Source: a virus. From it: 38,285 nucleotides of DNA. Below, piece by piece: positions 21,106-28,910 of this stretch. The position numbers and the translations under genes are program-made. Below the pieces are notes generated by a model. It was given only the letters and a program-made list of their open reading frames with translations. It made no database searches and was not told where the DNA came from. Each line of letters begins with the position of its first letter. The first letter of the stretch is position 1. The DNA is taken from the IMG/VR virus record IMGVR_UViG_3300047457_000508, positions 1 through 38,285 of that record, one strand, 5' to 3'.

Positions 21106-22408
21106 TTTCCTTTATGCGCGCAATCGGGCGATGATCTTAGCGCCCGTGGGAGCTGGCAAAACTGCGATCACGCTGACCGCCATGAGGGACGCCATTTACG
21201 ATGGTGTGGCTAGCCGTTTCTTGGTTGTCGCTCCCAAACGCGTATGCACCGACGTCTGGCCCGTTGAGGCACCAAAATGGACGCCATCACTGCGCCTGGC
21301 GTTAGCCGTTGGCTCACCTAAAGATCGCTTGCGTGCGGTCGAGAGCGTAACTGCTGACTTTGTAGTCATTAACTACGACAACCTGCAATGGCTGGCCGAT
21401 TACGGTCTAAGCCGGTTCGATGCGATCGTCTTTGATGAACTGACCAGGCTAAAAGACCCGTCCGGCAAGCGGTTTAAGGCGCTTTTCAAAGCGATCGAAC
21501 ACATCAAGATTCGCTGGGGCCTGACCGGATCGTTCACGTCCAACGGTCTGGAAGACGTCTTTGGTCAGTGCAAGATCATCGACCAGTCGCTCTTAGGCCG
21601 CAGCAAAGGCGCCTTCTTGCAGCAATACTTTGTATGTACGAACCGAGACTTCGGCGACTGGTCACCCAGGCGCGGTGCGCTGGAGTTGGTCATGCAGAAA
21701 ATCAAGCCCGCGACGTACCTGCTGGATGCTGGCGAATACAAGGACAAACTGCCACCACTGAATATTGTCGAGGTGCGCGGCACGATGGACTATACGCTCT
21801 ACAACAAAATGAAGCGCGACTTCGTTGTCGAGTTCCCTAACGCGCAGGCGATTGCTGCAAACGCGGCGGTTGTGACTGGAAAACTGCAACAGATGGCGTC
21901 TGGTTTTGTCTACGAGACGCAGCGAGAGGCGCTGGAGGATTACGGTAAGTTTAAGAATACTCAGACAGCCCATTGGTTTAGCAGCCACAAATTTGATCGA
22001 TTGGACGAACTACTAGAGGAAAACCAACATGCGAACACGATCATTGCGTATACCTATCAGGAGGAGCTTGCAGAACTTCGTCGCCGTTATCCGCAGGGTC
22101 AAACGCTGGATGCGCCAGATGCAATCACGCGCTGGAATGACGGAACGATACGACTACTCTTTGTCCACCCGAAATCCGCCGGGCACGGGCTTAACCTTCA
22201 GCACGGCGGGTGCCACATTGTATTTCTGTCGCTGCCGTGGTCACTGGAGTTGTACGAGCAAACGGTTGGCCGGTTGCACCGAAGCGGCCAGCAACACGCA
22301 GTCTGGTGCTACGTGATGCTAACTGAAAAAACGATTGATGAGCGTATCTGGGGCGCGTTGCATGACAAGCGCGCTATTTCTGACGTTGCATTGGAGGAGC
22401 TAAGGTGA
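21071..22408 (+). CDS. SNF2-type superfamily II helicase
   Basis: 445 aa from the ATG at 21071; upstream codons to 20975 overlap the previous two genes. It shows the Q-like start MKLRPYQEEAADFLY, Walker A APVGAGKT (24-31), motif Ia VVAPKRVC, motif II FDELTRLKD (121-129; DELT in place of DEAH), motif III LTGSFTSNG, and motifs V and VI in SAGHGLNLQHG and YEQTVGRLHRSGQ. This is the DEAD/SNF2 helicase often found in phages, thought to remodel or unwind DNA in replication or recombination. It is the main enzyme of this operon and may work with the VRR-NUC nuclease. The next gene begins inside its stop. Confidence 0.93.
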   Translation: MKLRPYQEEAADFLYARNRAMILAPVGAGKTAITLTAMRDAIYDGVASRFLVVAPKRVCTDVWPVEAPKWTPSLRLALAVGSPKDRLRAVESVTADFVVINYDNLQWLADYGLSRFDAIVFDELTRLKDPSGKRFKALFKAIEHIKIRWGLTGSFTSNGLEDVFGQCKIIDQSLLGRSKGAFLQQYFVCTNRDFGDWSPRRGALELVMQKIKPATYLLDAGEYKDKLPPLNIVEVRGTMDYTLYNKMKRDFVVEFPNAQAIAANAAVVTGKLQQMASGFVYETQREALEDYGKFKNTQTAHWFSSHKFDRLDELLEENQHANTIIAYTYQEELAELRRRYPQGQTLDAPDAITRWNDGTIRLLFVHPKSAGHGLNLQHGGCHIVFLSLPWSLELYEQTVGRLHRSGQQHAVWCYVMLTEKTIDERIWGALHDKRAISDVALEELR

Positions 22409-22608
22409 GAAAGCGAGTCGAAAAACTTTGCGAGCACTTGGAGACGTTGCCACGCGGGCCGGAAGATTTAGAGGCTGCGCGGCTACTGCGCGACCTGGCG
22501 CGGGTATATGAAGCAGCGCGAGAAGTAGTGATGGCCAAGACGCACGAACATAGCAAAGCGGCTTACGCTGAGTTGATCGATATCTTTAAGGGGAAGCCTG
22601 ATGCCTAA
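22405..22608 (+). CDS. Hypothetical helical protein (67 aa)
   Basis: The GTG at 22405 overlaps the helicase stop by 4 bases, with TTGGAGGAGC just before it, so the start is well supported. The sequence is RKRVEKLCEHLETLPRGPED, then LEAARLLRDLARVYEAAREV, then helical to the end. It is two or three charged helices, not recognised. Confidence 0.75.
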   Translation: MRKRVEKLCEHLETLPRGPEDLEAARLLRDLARVYEAAREVVMAKTHEHSKAAYAELIDIFKGKPDA

Positions 22609-22882
22609 ACATCCGCACGCCGAACTGATTAAAGCCTGGGCGGAAGGCGCGCTCGTCGAGACGTTTTCCAAGCGCTATAAACGCTGGGTGGTGGCGGCAA
22701 AACCCACCTGGGATGCCAATACGCAGTACCGCGTCAAACCGCGCTTCACGTTTGCCGAGCGGCGCATTGTTATCCACCCGTACACGGGGATCATGAACGC
22801 TAAGATGGACAACCCCAACGTGCGTTTTTGCTTTGATTCCGACGGCACGCTGCTGTCAGTCGAAAAACTTGAAAGGAAGTAA
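22601..22882 (+). CDS. Conserved phage protein (93 aa)
   Basis: GGGGAAG precedes the ATG. The N-terminus, KHPHAELIKAWAEGALVETF, and the phrase PTWDANTQYRVKPR are typical of a widespread small phage family (HxxLIxAWAxGxxIE...P.W...TEYRIKP) whose role is unknown. The fold is probably a short helix and a beta sheet. It overlaps the previous gene by 8 bases. Confidence 0.82.
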   Translation: MPKHPHAELIKAWAEGALVETFSKRYKRWVVAAKPTWDANTQYRVKPRFTFAERRIVIHPYTGIMNAKMDNPNVRFCFDSDGTLLSVEKLERK

Positions 22883-22883
22883 T

Positions 22884-23078
22884 ATGTCTAGAATGAACTG
22901 GACCACCCTAAACGGGCGCCTGTCTAAATTGACCGAAAAACAAGTCTGGACGCTACTGCAAACAGAACTGGAAACCTACCGCCGCGCGTCGTATTTACAA
23001 CGCTTGCATCAGCGCTACTGCGCGCTGCGTGACGCCCGAGAGCGCGAGGAAATTATGGCAAAGGCATTGGAACGATGA
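22884..23078 (+). CDS. Conserved small phage protein (64 aa)
   Basis: The start is ATG 22884, just after GAAAGGAAGTAAT; an open frame from 22833 overlaps the previous gene. The sequence is MSRMNWTTLNGRLSKLTEKQ, then VWTLLQTELETYRRASYLQR, then LHQRYCALRDAREREEIMAK. The NWTxLN...LQRLHQRYCxLR pattern is one I associate with phages of beta- and gammaproteobacteria. Entirely helical, basic, function unknown. The stop overlaps the next gene by 4 bases. Confidence 0.8.
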   Translation: MSRMNWTTLNGRLSKLTEKQVWTLLQTELETYRRASYLQRLHQRYCALRDAREREEIMAKALER

Positions 23079-23323
23079 AGTGTAAGGAATGCGATTCACG
23101 TACATATGTTGTAGTATCACAACGCTTGCCGGACGGTATCAAACGGCTACGGCGCTGCTATAACTGCGGAGTATCTGCTTACACAGGCGAAGTGTGGCTA
23201 ACGATCACACCGCCAAAAGCCAACAAAGCGGTTTACACTCAGGAAGAGATTTATGAAATAAACAGGAGTAAAGTCAATGCGCGTAGGAAAAACGAAGACA
23301 GGAGGAAGAAAAATGAAGAATAG
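23075..23323 (+). CDS. Zinc-ribbon protein, NrdR-like finger (82 aa)
   Basis: The N-terminus has MKCKECDSRTYVV and, 20 residues on, RLRRCYNCGVSAYTGE: C3, C6, C28 and C31 form a four-Cys zinc ribbon like the finger of the regulator NrdR. No ATP-cone follows. The rest is basic (VNARRKNEDRRKKNEE) and could touch nucleic acid. A role in transcription control is plausible but unproven. It is coupled to the previous gene by a 4-base overlap. Confidence 0.78.
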   Translation: MKCKECDSRTYVVVSQRLPDGIKRLRRCYNCGVSAYTGEVWLTITPPKANKAVYTQEEIYEINRSKVNARRKNEDRRKKNEE

Positions 23324-23537
23324 TAATATGAAGCCAGGCGATCACTACGTCTACACCCCATCAACTACTGACGTCACGATACGCTGGCGCGCGAACTACG
23401 GTTGGGTGCCGCCAACAGAAGACCCGGTCTACCAAAAGAAATGGTCAGACTTTAGGATCAAATGCGCTCAAGGCGTTGAAACCTTGATGAACCCCGAGGC
23501 GCTTACTGCTTCTGCCTCAACGTTTCATACTGCTTGA
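23313..23537 (+). CDS. Hypothetical protein, last gene of the second plus operon (74 aa)
   Basis: GGAGGAAGAAA directly before the ATG at 23313 fixes the start, inside the end of the zinc-ribbon gene. The sequence is MKNSNMKPGDHYVYTPSTTD, then VTIRWRANYGWVPPTEDPVY, then a helix. GWVPPTEDPVYQKKW appears in other small phage proteins. Its last 35 bases overlap the 3' end of the convergent i-spanin gene. I see no terminator between the two. Confidence 0.72.
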   Translation: MKNSNMKPGDHYVYTPSTTDVTIRWRANYGWVPPTEDPVYQKKWSDFRIKCAQGVETLMNPEALTASASTFHTA

Positions 23538-23970
23538 TGCACTGATCTAGCGAGGCTGCGAGCCGGGCTGCGTCGGCACTGTACCTTGCAAGAAACTCTC
23601 CATCTCCCCTTGCCAGTTGCGCTCCACTCGCTCCACTACAAGCGCAGGTGGTACCGGACACGGTACCGCTTTCGGGGGAGGGGCGATCCGGGCGCTCGCG
23701 CAAGCTGTTAGCAAGGGCAGTAGCGCGAGCGTTAATATTCCTAATCTCACGTTCTTTCTCCATTCGTAGATTGTCAGCGCCCTGCTGCAACGCTTGCTCT
23801 TTCTCACGGGCCTGGCGCTGCGCTTCAGCAAACGCCGCCATCTGTTCAGCGCGCTCTTTATCCCACTGCGCGTTGACCTTGGCCTGACCGGCGTCGTCTC
23901 CCTGCCAATGGCCCACACCGTAGGCCAAGACAACCGCAACGACTGAGCCGGCTATGAAGTAGGGATTCAT
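23503..23970 (-). CDS. Rz: i-spanin (Rz-like inner-membrane lysis protein)
   Basis: 155 aa. Residues 4-20 (YFIAGSVVAVVLAYGVG) form one N-terminal membrane helix. A long periplasmic coiled coil follows (NAQWDKERAEQMAAFAEAQR, then QAREKEQALQQGADNLRMEK). This is the shape of lambda Rz. Its gene carries a second frame for the outer-membrane partner, the classical nested Rz/Rz1 layout. Spanins fuse inner and outer membranes in the last step of lysis of a Gram-negative cell. It is the last gene of the late arm and overlaps the convergent plus-strand gene by 35 bases. Confidence 0.92.
   Translation of the reverse strand: MNPYFIAGSVVAVVLAYGVGHWQGDDAGQAKVNAQWDKERAEQMAAFAEAQRQAREKEQALQQGADNLRMEKEREIRNINARATALANSLRERPDRPSPESGTVSGTTCACSGASGAQLARGDGEFLARYSADAARLAASLDQCIKQYETLRQKQ
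23547..23750 (-). CDS. Rz1: o-spanin (Rz1-like lipoprotein) nested inside the Rz gene
   Basis: Reading a different frame wholly inside the i-spanin gene, GTG at 23750 (after GGAGAAAGAAC) starts a 67-aa protein: MRLGILTLALLPLLTACASA with lipobox LLTAC (Cys 17), then the Pro-rich RIAPPPKAVPCPVPPALV. This is the usual Rz1 make-up: signal peptide, lipid-modified Cys and Pro-rich mature part. The frame is open to 23939, but upstream residues lack a signal peptide. It should sit in the outer membrane and bind Rz across the periplasm. Confidence 0.87.
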   Translation of the reverse strand: MRLGILTLALLPLLTACASARIAPPPKAVPCPVPPALVVERVERNWQGEMESFLQGTVPTQPGSQPR

Positions 23971-24551
23971 TTTTTAGCGCCGCTAAATAGGCCAGGGATC
24001 TGTATGCTAACAGGCCGTCCAGTACCTGGCGGCATGCGCTCGCCCGCGTATATACGCAGCGCTGAATACGGATCTAGTGTATTCATTACGTAGTCGCCGC
24101 GCTGCAAAGCTTGGTTTACTCGATTCTCTTGCAGTCTATTAAAGTCGTACTGATCTATTACGCGAACCGTCCCCGTAACAGGATCTATCACATACCTAAA
24201 CTGCCCCAAGCTAGTACGGATATTTTCATACGGGTTTCGATCGCCTGCGTTTACGCCTGCTGCCTGCGAAGTTTCTTTCGAGGATAAAAATGGGAAGTAA
24301 TCCTTGTACTGAATTACCCCCGAAACGCCCGACGGGTCCATTGCCTGCTTTGCGCGAATCAGCGCCGCAATAGTCTGCAACTCTTGCTCCGTAAAATTTC
24401 GCTCGGTAATTGGGCCCCTATTTTCGTCGGCAAAAGTGTCTAAATACAGCCGTTTGTTGGACGGCATTTTAGACCTATCAGCAACGGCGCCATAAGCTTT
24501 TACGCCGCCCTCCACCAATAAATTCGTCAGTTTCTTAAGTATGTCTTCCAT
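23967..24551 (-). CDS. Hypothetical protein (194 aa) in the lysis region
   Basis: The N-terminus is a helix, EDILKKLTNLLVEGGVKAYG. The middle reads PITERNFTEQELQTIAALIR, and the C-terminal half has FRYVIDPVTGTVRVIDQYDF and YSALRIYAGERMPPGTGRPV. TGxVRVIDxYDFN has been seen by me in uncharacterised proteins of short-tailed phages. It has no signal peptide or membrane helix, so it is unlikely to act directly in lysis; a virion protein or regulator is possible. Its stop overlaps the i-spanin start by 4 bases. Confidence 0.75.
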   Translation of the reverse strand: MEDILKKLTNLLVEGGVKAYGAVADRSKMPSNKRLYLDTFADENRGPITERNFTEQELQTIAALIRAKQAMDPSGVSGVIQYKDYFPFLSSKETSQAAGVNAGDRNPYENIRTSLGQFRYVIDPVTGTVRVIDQYDFNRLQENRVNQALQRGDYVMNTLDPYSALRIYAGERMPPGTGRPVSIQIPGLFSGAKK

Positions 24552-24558
24552 ACGTCAC

Positions 24559-24735
24559 CTATTTTTTATCGGTAGGAACTTTGGTGCCTTCGAGCTTTTT
24601 GTGGACTTTAATTGTCTTGCATACCTCGACTTCTTTCCCTTTCTTGTCCTTCTCCGTATGGCAGACTTTTTTCATCTCGCCACCGGCGAACGCGACAAGG
24701 GGGACAAACGCAATAAGTGCAATGAAGTTACGCAT
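24559..24735 (-). CDS. Small secreted protein with two cysteines (58 aa)
   Basis: The ATG at 24735 overlaps the stop of the putative holin gene by 4 bases; TAG is at 24561-24559. The sequence MRNFIALIAFVPLVAFAGG is a signal peptide with an AFA-GG cleavage site. The mature part, EMKKVCHTEKDKKGKEVEVC, then KTIKVHKKLEGTKVPTDKK, is Lys-rich with two Cys that could form a disulfide in the periplasm. Similar short proteins occur beside lysis genes of other phages, without known role. It might modulate the endolysin or the envelope. Confidence 0.75.
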   Translation of the reverse strand: MRNFIALIAFVPLVAFAGGEMKKVCHTEKDKKGKEVEVCKTIKVHKKLEGTKVPTDKK

Positions 24736-25163
24736 CACTCGATCTCCGGTTGGGGCGCCGCAGGCGGCGCGGGTTTGCCATTAAATCCTAATACGACAGG
24801 CGCTGCTGCTGACACTGGCTCGATTGTCGGCTCAACGCGCTTGGCCGCAGGCGTCGGTGCAGGCGACGTCGGAGGCGGCGTCTTCATCGCATCTTCGCGC
24901 TCTTTTGCGGTCGTCAATCCTGGCGGCACGAACTGGTCTTTGCCTTTGACCGCAATGAGGGTCGCCAATGCCCCGAGAATGTACTTGCTCATATCGGATA
25001 ACAAAAGAAAAAAGTTTTTATCCGCAGGCGCTAGTCCCGACATAGGTTGGGTCACAAAAACGACGCTATACATGGAAAGTGACGCCATCATTATAAGGAT
25101 CAAACAAAAACAAATCCCGATGATGAACTTCAGCCAGGCGTTTAGATTTTCTTCGACGCTCAT
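24735..25163 (-). CDS. Putative holin-like membrane protein (142 aa)
   Basis: Two membrane helices are visible: LKFIIGICFCLILIMMASLS (about 11-36) and YILGALATLIAVKG (about 61-74), followed by a Pro/Ala-rich hydrophilic tail (TPPPTSPAPTPAAKR and more). It sits between the endolysin and spanin genes. That position and the two-helix layout fit a class II holin, which would make holes in the inner membrane and release the endolysin. The tail is longer than usual and no holin signature exists to confirm it. The other membrane genes upstream are rival candidates. Confidence 0.55.
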   Translation of the reverse strand: MSVEENLNAWLKFIIGICFCLILIMMASLSMYSVVFVTQPMSGLAPADKNFFLLLSDMSKYILGALATLIAVKGKDQFVPPGLTTAKEREDAMKTPPPTSPAPTPAAKRVEPTIEPVSAAAPVVLGFNGKPAPPAAPQPEIE

Positions 25164-25336
25164 TTACTCACCTTTTCCGGTTGCGTGACATCTTCAGGGC
25201 AGGTGCCCGTCGCGGTGCAGATAGGCGGTTTGCACTCCGCCGACTGCCAATTTTTCGGATCCTGACAAGGGTACCTGAAGCGGTCTTGGCAGGCGGTCAG
25301 ACTAGTGAGCGCCAAGCACATGAAGAGCGTGCTCAT
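25160..25336 (-). CDS. Small phage lipoprotein (58 aa)
   Basis: From ATG 25336: MSTLFMCLALTSLTAC is a lipoprotein signal with lipobox SLTAC. The mature part has QDRFRYPCQDPKNW, then CKPPICTATGTCPED, with five more Cys likely bonded in the periplasm. The YPCQDPxNWxxxxCxxPIC pattern is one I know from phage hypothetical proteins close to lysis genes. An earlier start at 25375 (71 aa) is possible. It overlaps the end of the endolysin gene by 35 bases and the next gene by 4. It could be a lysis accessory or exclusion lipoprotein; the true o-spanin is the nested one. Confidence 0.78.
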   Translation of the reverse strand: MSTLFMCLALTSLTACQDRFRYPCQDPKNWQSAECKPPICTATGTCPEDVTQPEKVSK

Positions 25337-25943
25337 AGTGCTTTTTACGGTCTTCGAGTCCAATCGTTCCTCCATTGATACGCTTGGTCAGCGTCAGGAT
25401 GTCGCCCTCGTCTGCCCACTTGTTGAGATTATTCGTCTCCCAAAACCAGCATGCGCTCTGGGCTGCGCCTTCGAACGTCTCGAGATACGCAGGCACCTCG
25501 TCGATCTTCAGCGGACGCCCGTCCACTTCAATGCTGTCAGCAAAGTTTTGATAGTTTGATCGTCCAGTGAGTTGTATAAGGCCACGACCCCGAAACCGAT
25601 AGCCGTCACCAGAAGACTCATCGCCATTCCCCATACGGTTAGCGTAAATACGGTTGGCAATAGCCTCCTGCTTGTTAGGTTTCGCGCAATACTGTCCAGC
25701 AATAGCATCATCGGGGAAATACTTTGAAAAAAGGCGCCGCAGCGCTTGGGGTTTGTAATTAAGGTTTTCTTGCAGCACACTGAACCCGCCGGATTCATGC
25801 GCGCATTGGGCTATGAAAGCAGCCACTCGACGAGGCGTATTAATATCATAGTCAGGAAGTAGCACAGATAGAGCATGATGCCAGTGCTCTACGTACTTAT
25901 TCTTCGGGAGTAACTGGCGTAGCTGGCTGATCGTCAGATTCAT
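25302..25943 (-). CDS. Endolysin, glycoside hydrolase family 19
   Basis: 213 aa, a single catalytic domain without signal peptide. FIAQCAHESGGF (43-54) carries the catalytic Glu 50 and LQENLNY (57-63) the second Glu 59. YRFRGRGLIQLTGRSNY (115-131) is the hallmark of GH19 chitinase-like lysozymes. It cuts the glycan strands of peptidoglycan and, lacking a signal, needs a holin to leave the cytoplasm. Its start lies 47 bases inside the 112-aa membrane-protein gene, and its end overlaps the lipoprotein gene, so this is a tightly packed lysis cassette. Confidence 0.95.
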   Translation of the reverse strand: MNLTISQLRQLLPKNKYVEHWHHALSVLLPDYDINTPRRVAAFIAQCAHESGGFSVLQENLNYKPQALRRLFSKYFPDDAIAGQYCAKPNKQEAIANRIYANRMGNGDESSGDGYRFRGRGLIQLTGRSNYQNFADSIEVDGRPLKIDEVPAYLETFEGAAQSACWFWETNNLNKWADEGDILTLTKRINGGTIGLEDRKKHYEHALHVLGAH

Positions 25944-26235
25944 ACAGTTTCCTAAGCTCTAAAACATATTTGCGCCGCACTTCGCGCATTCTCTTAAACT
26001 CTTCCGCCGCCGCGACTGTGGCGTTATTCATATCTACGTAAGCCATCCCAAGTAGCGGGATTGCAAAGACAAACGTTAGCGCCATTATTGCCAGACATAT
26101 GACGATAATGATTGATACGTCTGACTTTTCCTTATCATTATTAGCACCACCCATAGCCACACCTGTACGAACAGGATCGCGCCAATCCACGTTGCCAGCG
26201 CCTTTGCCTTGCTTATTGTTCTTGCCCGTTGCCAT
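25897..26235 (-). CDS. Single-helix membrane protein (112 aa) in the lysis cassette
   Basis: The polar N-terminus reads VDWRDPVRTGVAMGGANNDK. A membrane helix, VSIIIVICLAIMALTFVFAI, lies near 40-62, followed by a charged helix (AAEEFKRMREVRRKYVLELR). The start at 26235 would overlap the previous gene by 151 bases. An internal ATG at 26154, after AGGTG, would shorten the overlap to 70. It is placed directly before the endolysin. A holin or an ejection-related membrane protein are both possible; not recognised. Confidence 0.7.
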   Translation of the reverse strand: MATGKNNKQGKGAGNVDWRDPVRTGVAMGGANNDKEKSDVSIIIVICLAIMALTFVFAIPLLGMAYVDMNNATVAAAEEFKRMREVRRKYVLELRKLYESDDQPATPVTPEE

Positions 26236-26777
26236 GCTGCTATTTGAGCTTTCCGCAGTTCCTCAGCGCGAGCGATTGATTGTTCATGGTTAATTCGTTC
26301 CCACATCTTCTCAAATCGCGTCCATAAATCGCCGAGTTCCGGCGGGGCATTCCACGTCATTTCTGTTCGTATCTCTGCCAACATCGAATCAAGCCTGGAC
26401 CGTATCAATACGCGCCTAAGCGCGCGACGCCCAACACTCTCTTCTCCTTTGTAAACCTTTTTGGCCTCCATCTCCTCTTTCAAGAACAGCTTGATGATAG
26501 CGTCGTAAGCGTCCATGAACTTACCGAGATGCTCGCCAATATCGCCTAGCGCCTCATTGGGGTCTGTCTTGGCTATGGTCTGCACCCGTTGCACTTCTTC
26601 GTTGTACTGCTTTTTTTCCTCTACGGATGGGTTTGGTTTAGCAGAGAACTGCTTTTTCAAATCATCCAGTACTTCTTTGACATCGCCTGCTGCGTTTTTG
26701 ATGTCCTTGTAAAGCTTACATCCGGCCTTCGCCGCCGCAATTGCTGTATTAGCGGCGGCGATAAGCGCGAAGGGCAT
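26085..26777 (-). CDS. Conserved phage protein with C-terminal membrane helix (230 aa)
   Basis: It begins MPFALIAAANTAIAAAKAGC and KLYKDIKNAAGDVKEVLDDL, then has long charged helices and VGRRALRRVLIRSRLDSMLA. It ends with a membrane segment, ALATWIGAILFVQVWLWVVL, and a short tail. The AANTAIAAxKxGCxLYKDIK opening is familiar to me from phages with short tails in marine and fresh water, with no known function. Its position right after the ejection-type genes suggests an internal virion or envelope-contact protein. Overlap with the next gene is unusually long for this genome. Confidence 0.78.
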   Translation of the reverse strand: MPFALIAAANTAIAAAKAGCKLYKDIKNAAGDVKEVLDDLKKQFSAKPNPSVEEKKQYNEEVQRVQTIAKTDPNEALGDIGEHLGKFMDAYDAIIKLFLKEEMEAKKVYKGEESVGRRALRRVLIRSRLDSMLAEIRTEMTWNAPPELGDLWTRFEKMWERINHEQSIARAEELRKAQIAAWQRARTISKAKALATWIGAILFVQVWLWVVLIMIRKSQTYQSLSSYVWQ

Positions 26778-28910
26778 TTAGTCCTCAGTAATTAAGCCAC
26801 GCTGCTGCGCTTCACGCAACAAATCTTCATAGGATGCAGATGGAGCTTCTGCCTCACCCTCTGACATAAGGTCGACCGGCATGCTAGGTTGCGTTGTCTC
26901 CATCATTGGTACGCCTCTAGCTATCCCTATACCCGCACCTTTAGCTAAAATCTTGGCTCCACTGAATGCCTTATCTAGCGTTGTTTTTGGCTTGGCTAAA
27001 TCCAGTAAAAGTTTGCGGTTATCTGCTTGGTAAATAACTTTAGCAAAAGCTTCAGGACTAGCCACTACGTCACGGAAGATGGGGTACAGAAAATCCCGTA
27101 CCGATAGAGCAGCCGCAGCCGAACCGCCAGCCGCGCGGGCGGCCGTATACGCTGCGCTGGCCGATGGCCCTGCGGCGGTAGACGGTGCCTCGCCGGTTAA
27201 AATGCGCTTCATGACATTCATCGCCAGTTGCGCTTCTTTTAGGTCAGCCGGGTTAGCAAACAGTTGGCCGAGTGAACCAGACTTGCGGTCCATTTCGCGC
27301 AATGCGCGGTCAATAGCAAAGGTTGGCGCTGTCTCCGCGCCGCCGGCAATTTGCGCTTTTGTCAGCACGTCATCAAATGCTGCACGGCGTACCGTATCCA
27401 GTACGCCTTGCACATTAGCGTTTGGGCTATTTTGTAAAACGTCTACCAAAATGGCGCGCTGCGACGGCGGCAAACCTTTCAGTTTGTTGACAACTTGCTC
27501 GGGCACCAATTCGCTCGGGTTAGCTACATCAAAATATTTAACTAGCGGGCGGTTAGAATATTCTTCAATTGCTTTAATGTTGGCGCTGAACTTATCGCGG
27601 GCGGATTTTAGTTTGTCTGCTCCAGGGACGCCTTGCTGAATAGCTTGATCCAATGCTTCGCGGAAGCCATTCAGCACAGAGATTGCTGCGCCTTTTACCT
27701 GACCTGGCGCCACACCCTCAAAAATGTTGCCTTTACCAAAATCAGCTTTGCCTGAGTAGACCGCTTCACCCCAAGCAGATAAATTCTTTTGCAGCCGGTC
27801 AATATCGATCTTTAATGCTTGCGCCGGCGTACCGGGCGTTACTGTGACCGACGCAGGTGCTCCGGCTTGGTTAAGGATAGACGACGGGGTAGTAGTAGAT
27901 GGCGTAGCTGGTATGTAATACTCATTCTTTATTCTTTGCGCGGCATTTTGTATGGCCGACATGTCGCGCAACTCAGGCGGCAAGGTATTAAGCCAATTGT
28001 CAACCGCGCCAATAATTGGTGACGTATCGACTTGACCGCCTGCTGCCTTGGCCGCGTTAAAGTCTTTTTTCGCGTCTGACCGCAAACGCGACGACAATGC
28101 TTTTCCGTAGTTACGGAAAGACTCCACCAAATTCTCGGTGGCTGCTGGCGCGGACATAGCCTGGCTAGAAGCGCGATCGAACAGGTTTGTTAGGAAAGAC
28201 TCAACGCTTTGCGCTTGTTTTTGAGCAAACTGTTGTGGTGCTGCGCCTGATTCTGGACGGGCAGCGACGCGCGCCTCGGTAGCCAACTGTTGCCGGCTAA
28301 GACCAGCTTGGCCGGGCGTCATCGGCGCGACGCGCAGCATATCTTGTAGTTCCGACGCAATTGGGAACATACCTTCGGGGCGGGTAATGCGTTCACGGGT
28401 TAGCCCTACGGCACCTTTGGCAACATAAGGCGACAGTCCAATAGCTAACTGTGCCAAGGGGCTTTCCGGTGCAATTTGCTGGCCGGCTAGACCAGTGGCG
28501 CCTGCCACACCAAATTCGCCGGCTACGCCGAGCGGTGTACGACTAAAAAGACCTGGAAAGCCAGCCGCAGTTAACACAGCTTGTGGAGCGCCGGCCGAGG
28601 AAAATTCGTACGCCCCCCGATAGCCAGGAATGGACAATATGTCTAAGCCAGTCAGATCGCGTATTTCTTTGGCGATCCCAGCGGACGAAAACATACTGGG
28701 CGTTTTACTTTTAGACAGGTAATCGTAAAGATTACCCCATCCACCAAACAGATCAACAACACCTTTGGGAATGCCTTTTAGCGTCGATTCGGCAAACTTG
28801 GAAAACTCACCGCGACCAGGCTGTTCTTCGAACATAACCGATTCGCTAGATGTAACAAGTCCTCGGCTACGCGCCTCGTTAAGCATCTCTTCGTAGGTTG
28901 GATCAGCCAT
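26778..28910 (-). CDS. Internal virion / ejection-type protein (710 aa)
   Basis: Large, Ala-rich, mainly helical protein. Its position as third in a set of three long genes after the tail genes matches the ejection proteins of T7- and P22-like phages, which leave the head with the DNA and build a channel through the envelope. A Gly-rich segment (GVAGEFGVAGATGLAGQQ) lies near 130-145 and a Pro/Thr-rich linker near 335-360. The motif YEEMLNEARSRGLVT (6-20) returns at the very end as YEDLLREAQQRGLIT (694-708). It has no recognisable lysozyme or protease site. The function is by analogy only. Confidence 0.65.
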   Translation of the reverse strand: MADPTYEEMLNEARSRGLVTSSESVMFEEQPGRGEFSKFAESTLKGIPKGVVDLFGGWGNLYDYLSKSKTPSMFSSAGIAKEIRDLTGLDILSIPGYRGAYEFSSAGAPQAVLTAAGFPGLFSRTPLGVAGEFGVAGATGLAGQQIAPESPLAQLAIGLSPYVAKGAVGLTRERITRPEGMFPIASELQDMLRVAPMTPGQAGLSRQQLATEARVAARPESGAAPQQFAQKQAQSVESFLTNLFDRASSQAMSAPAATENLVESFRNYGKALSSRLRSDAKKDFNAAKAAGGQVDTSPIIGAVDNWLNTLPPELRDMSAIQNAAQRIKNEYYIPATPSTTTPSSILNQAGAPASVTVTPGTPAQALKIDIDRLQKNLSAWGEAVYSGKADFGKGNIFEGVAPGQVKGAAISVLNGFREALDQAIQQGVPGADKLKSARDKFSANIKAIEEYSNRPLVKYFDVANPSELVPEQVVNKLKGLPPSQRAILVDVLQNSPNANVQGVLDTVRRAAFDDVLTKAQIAGGAETAPTFAIDRALREMDRKSGSLGQLFANPADLKEAQLAMNVMKRILTGEAPSTAAGPSASAAYTAARAAGGSAAAALSVRDFLYPIFRDVVASPEAFAKVIYQADNRKLLLDLAKPKTTLDKAFSGAKILAKGAGIGIARGVPMMETTQPSMPVDLMSEGEAEAPSASYEDLLREAQQRGLITED

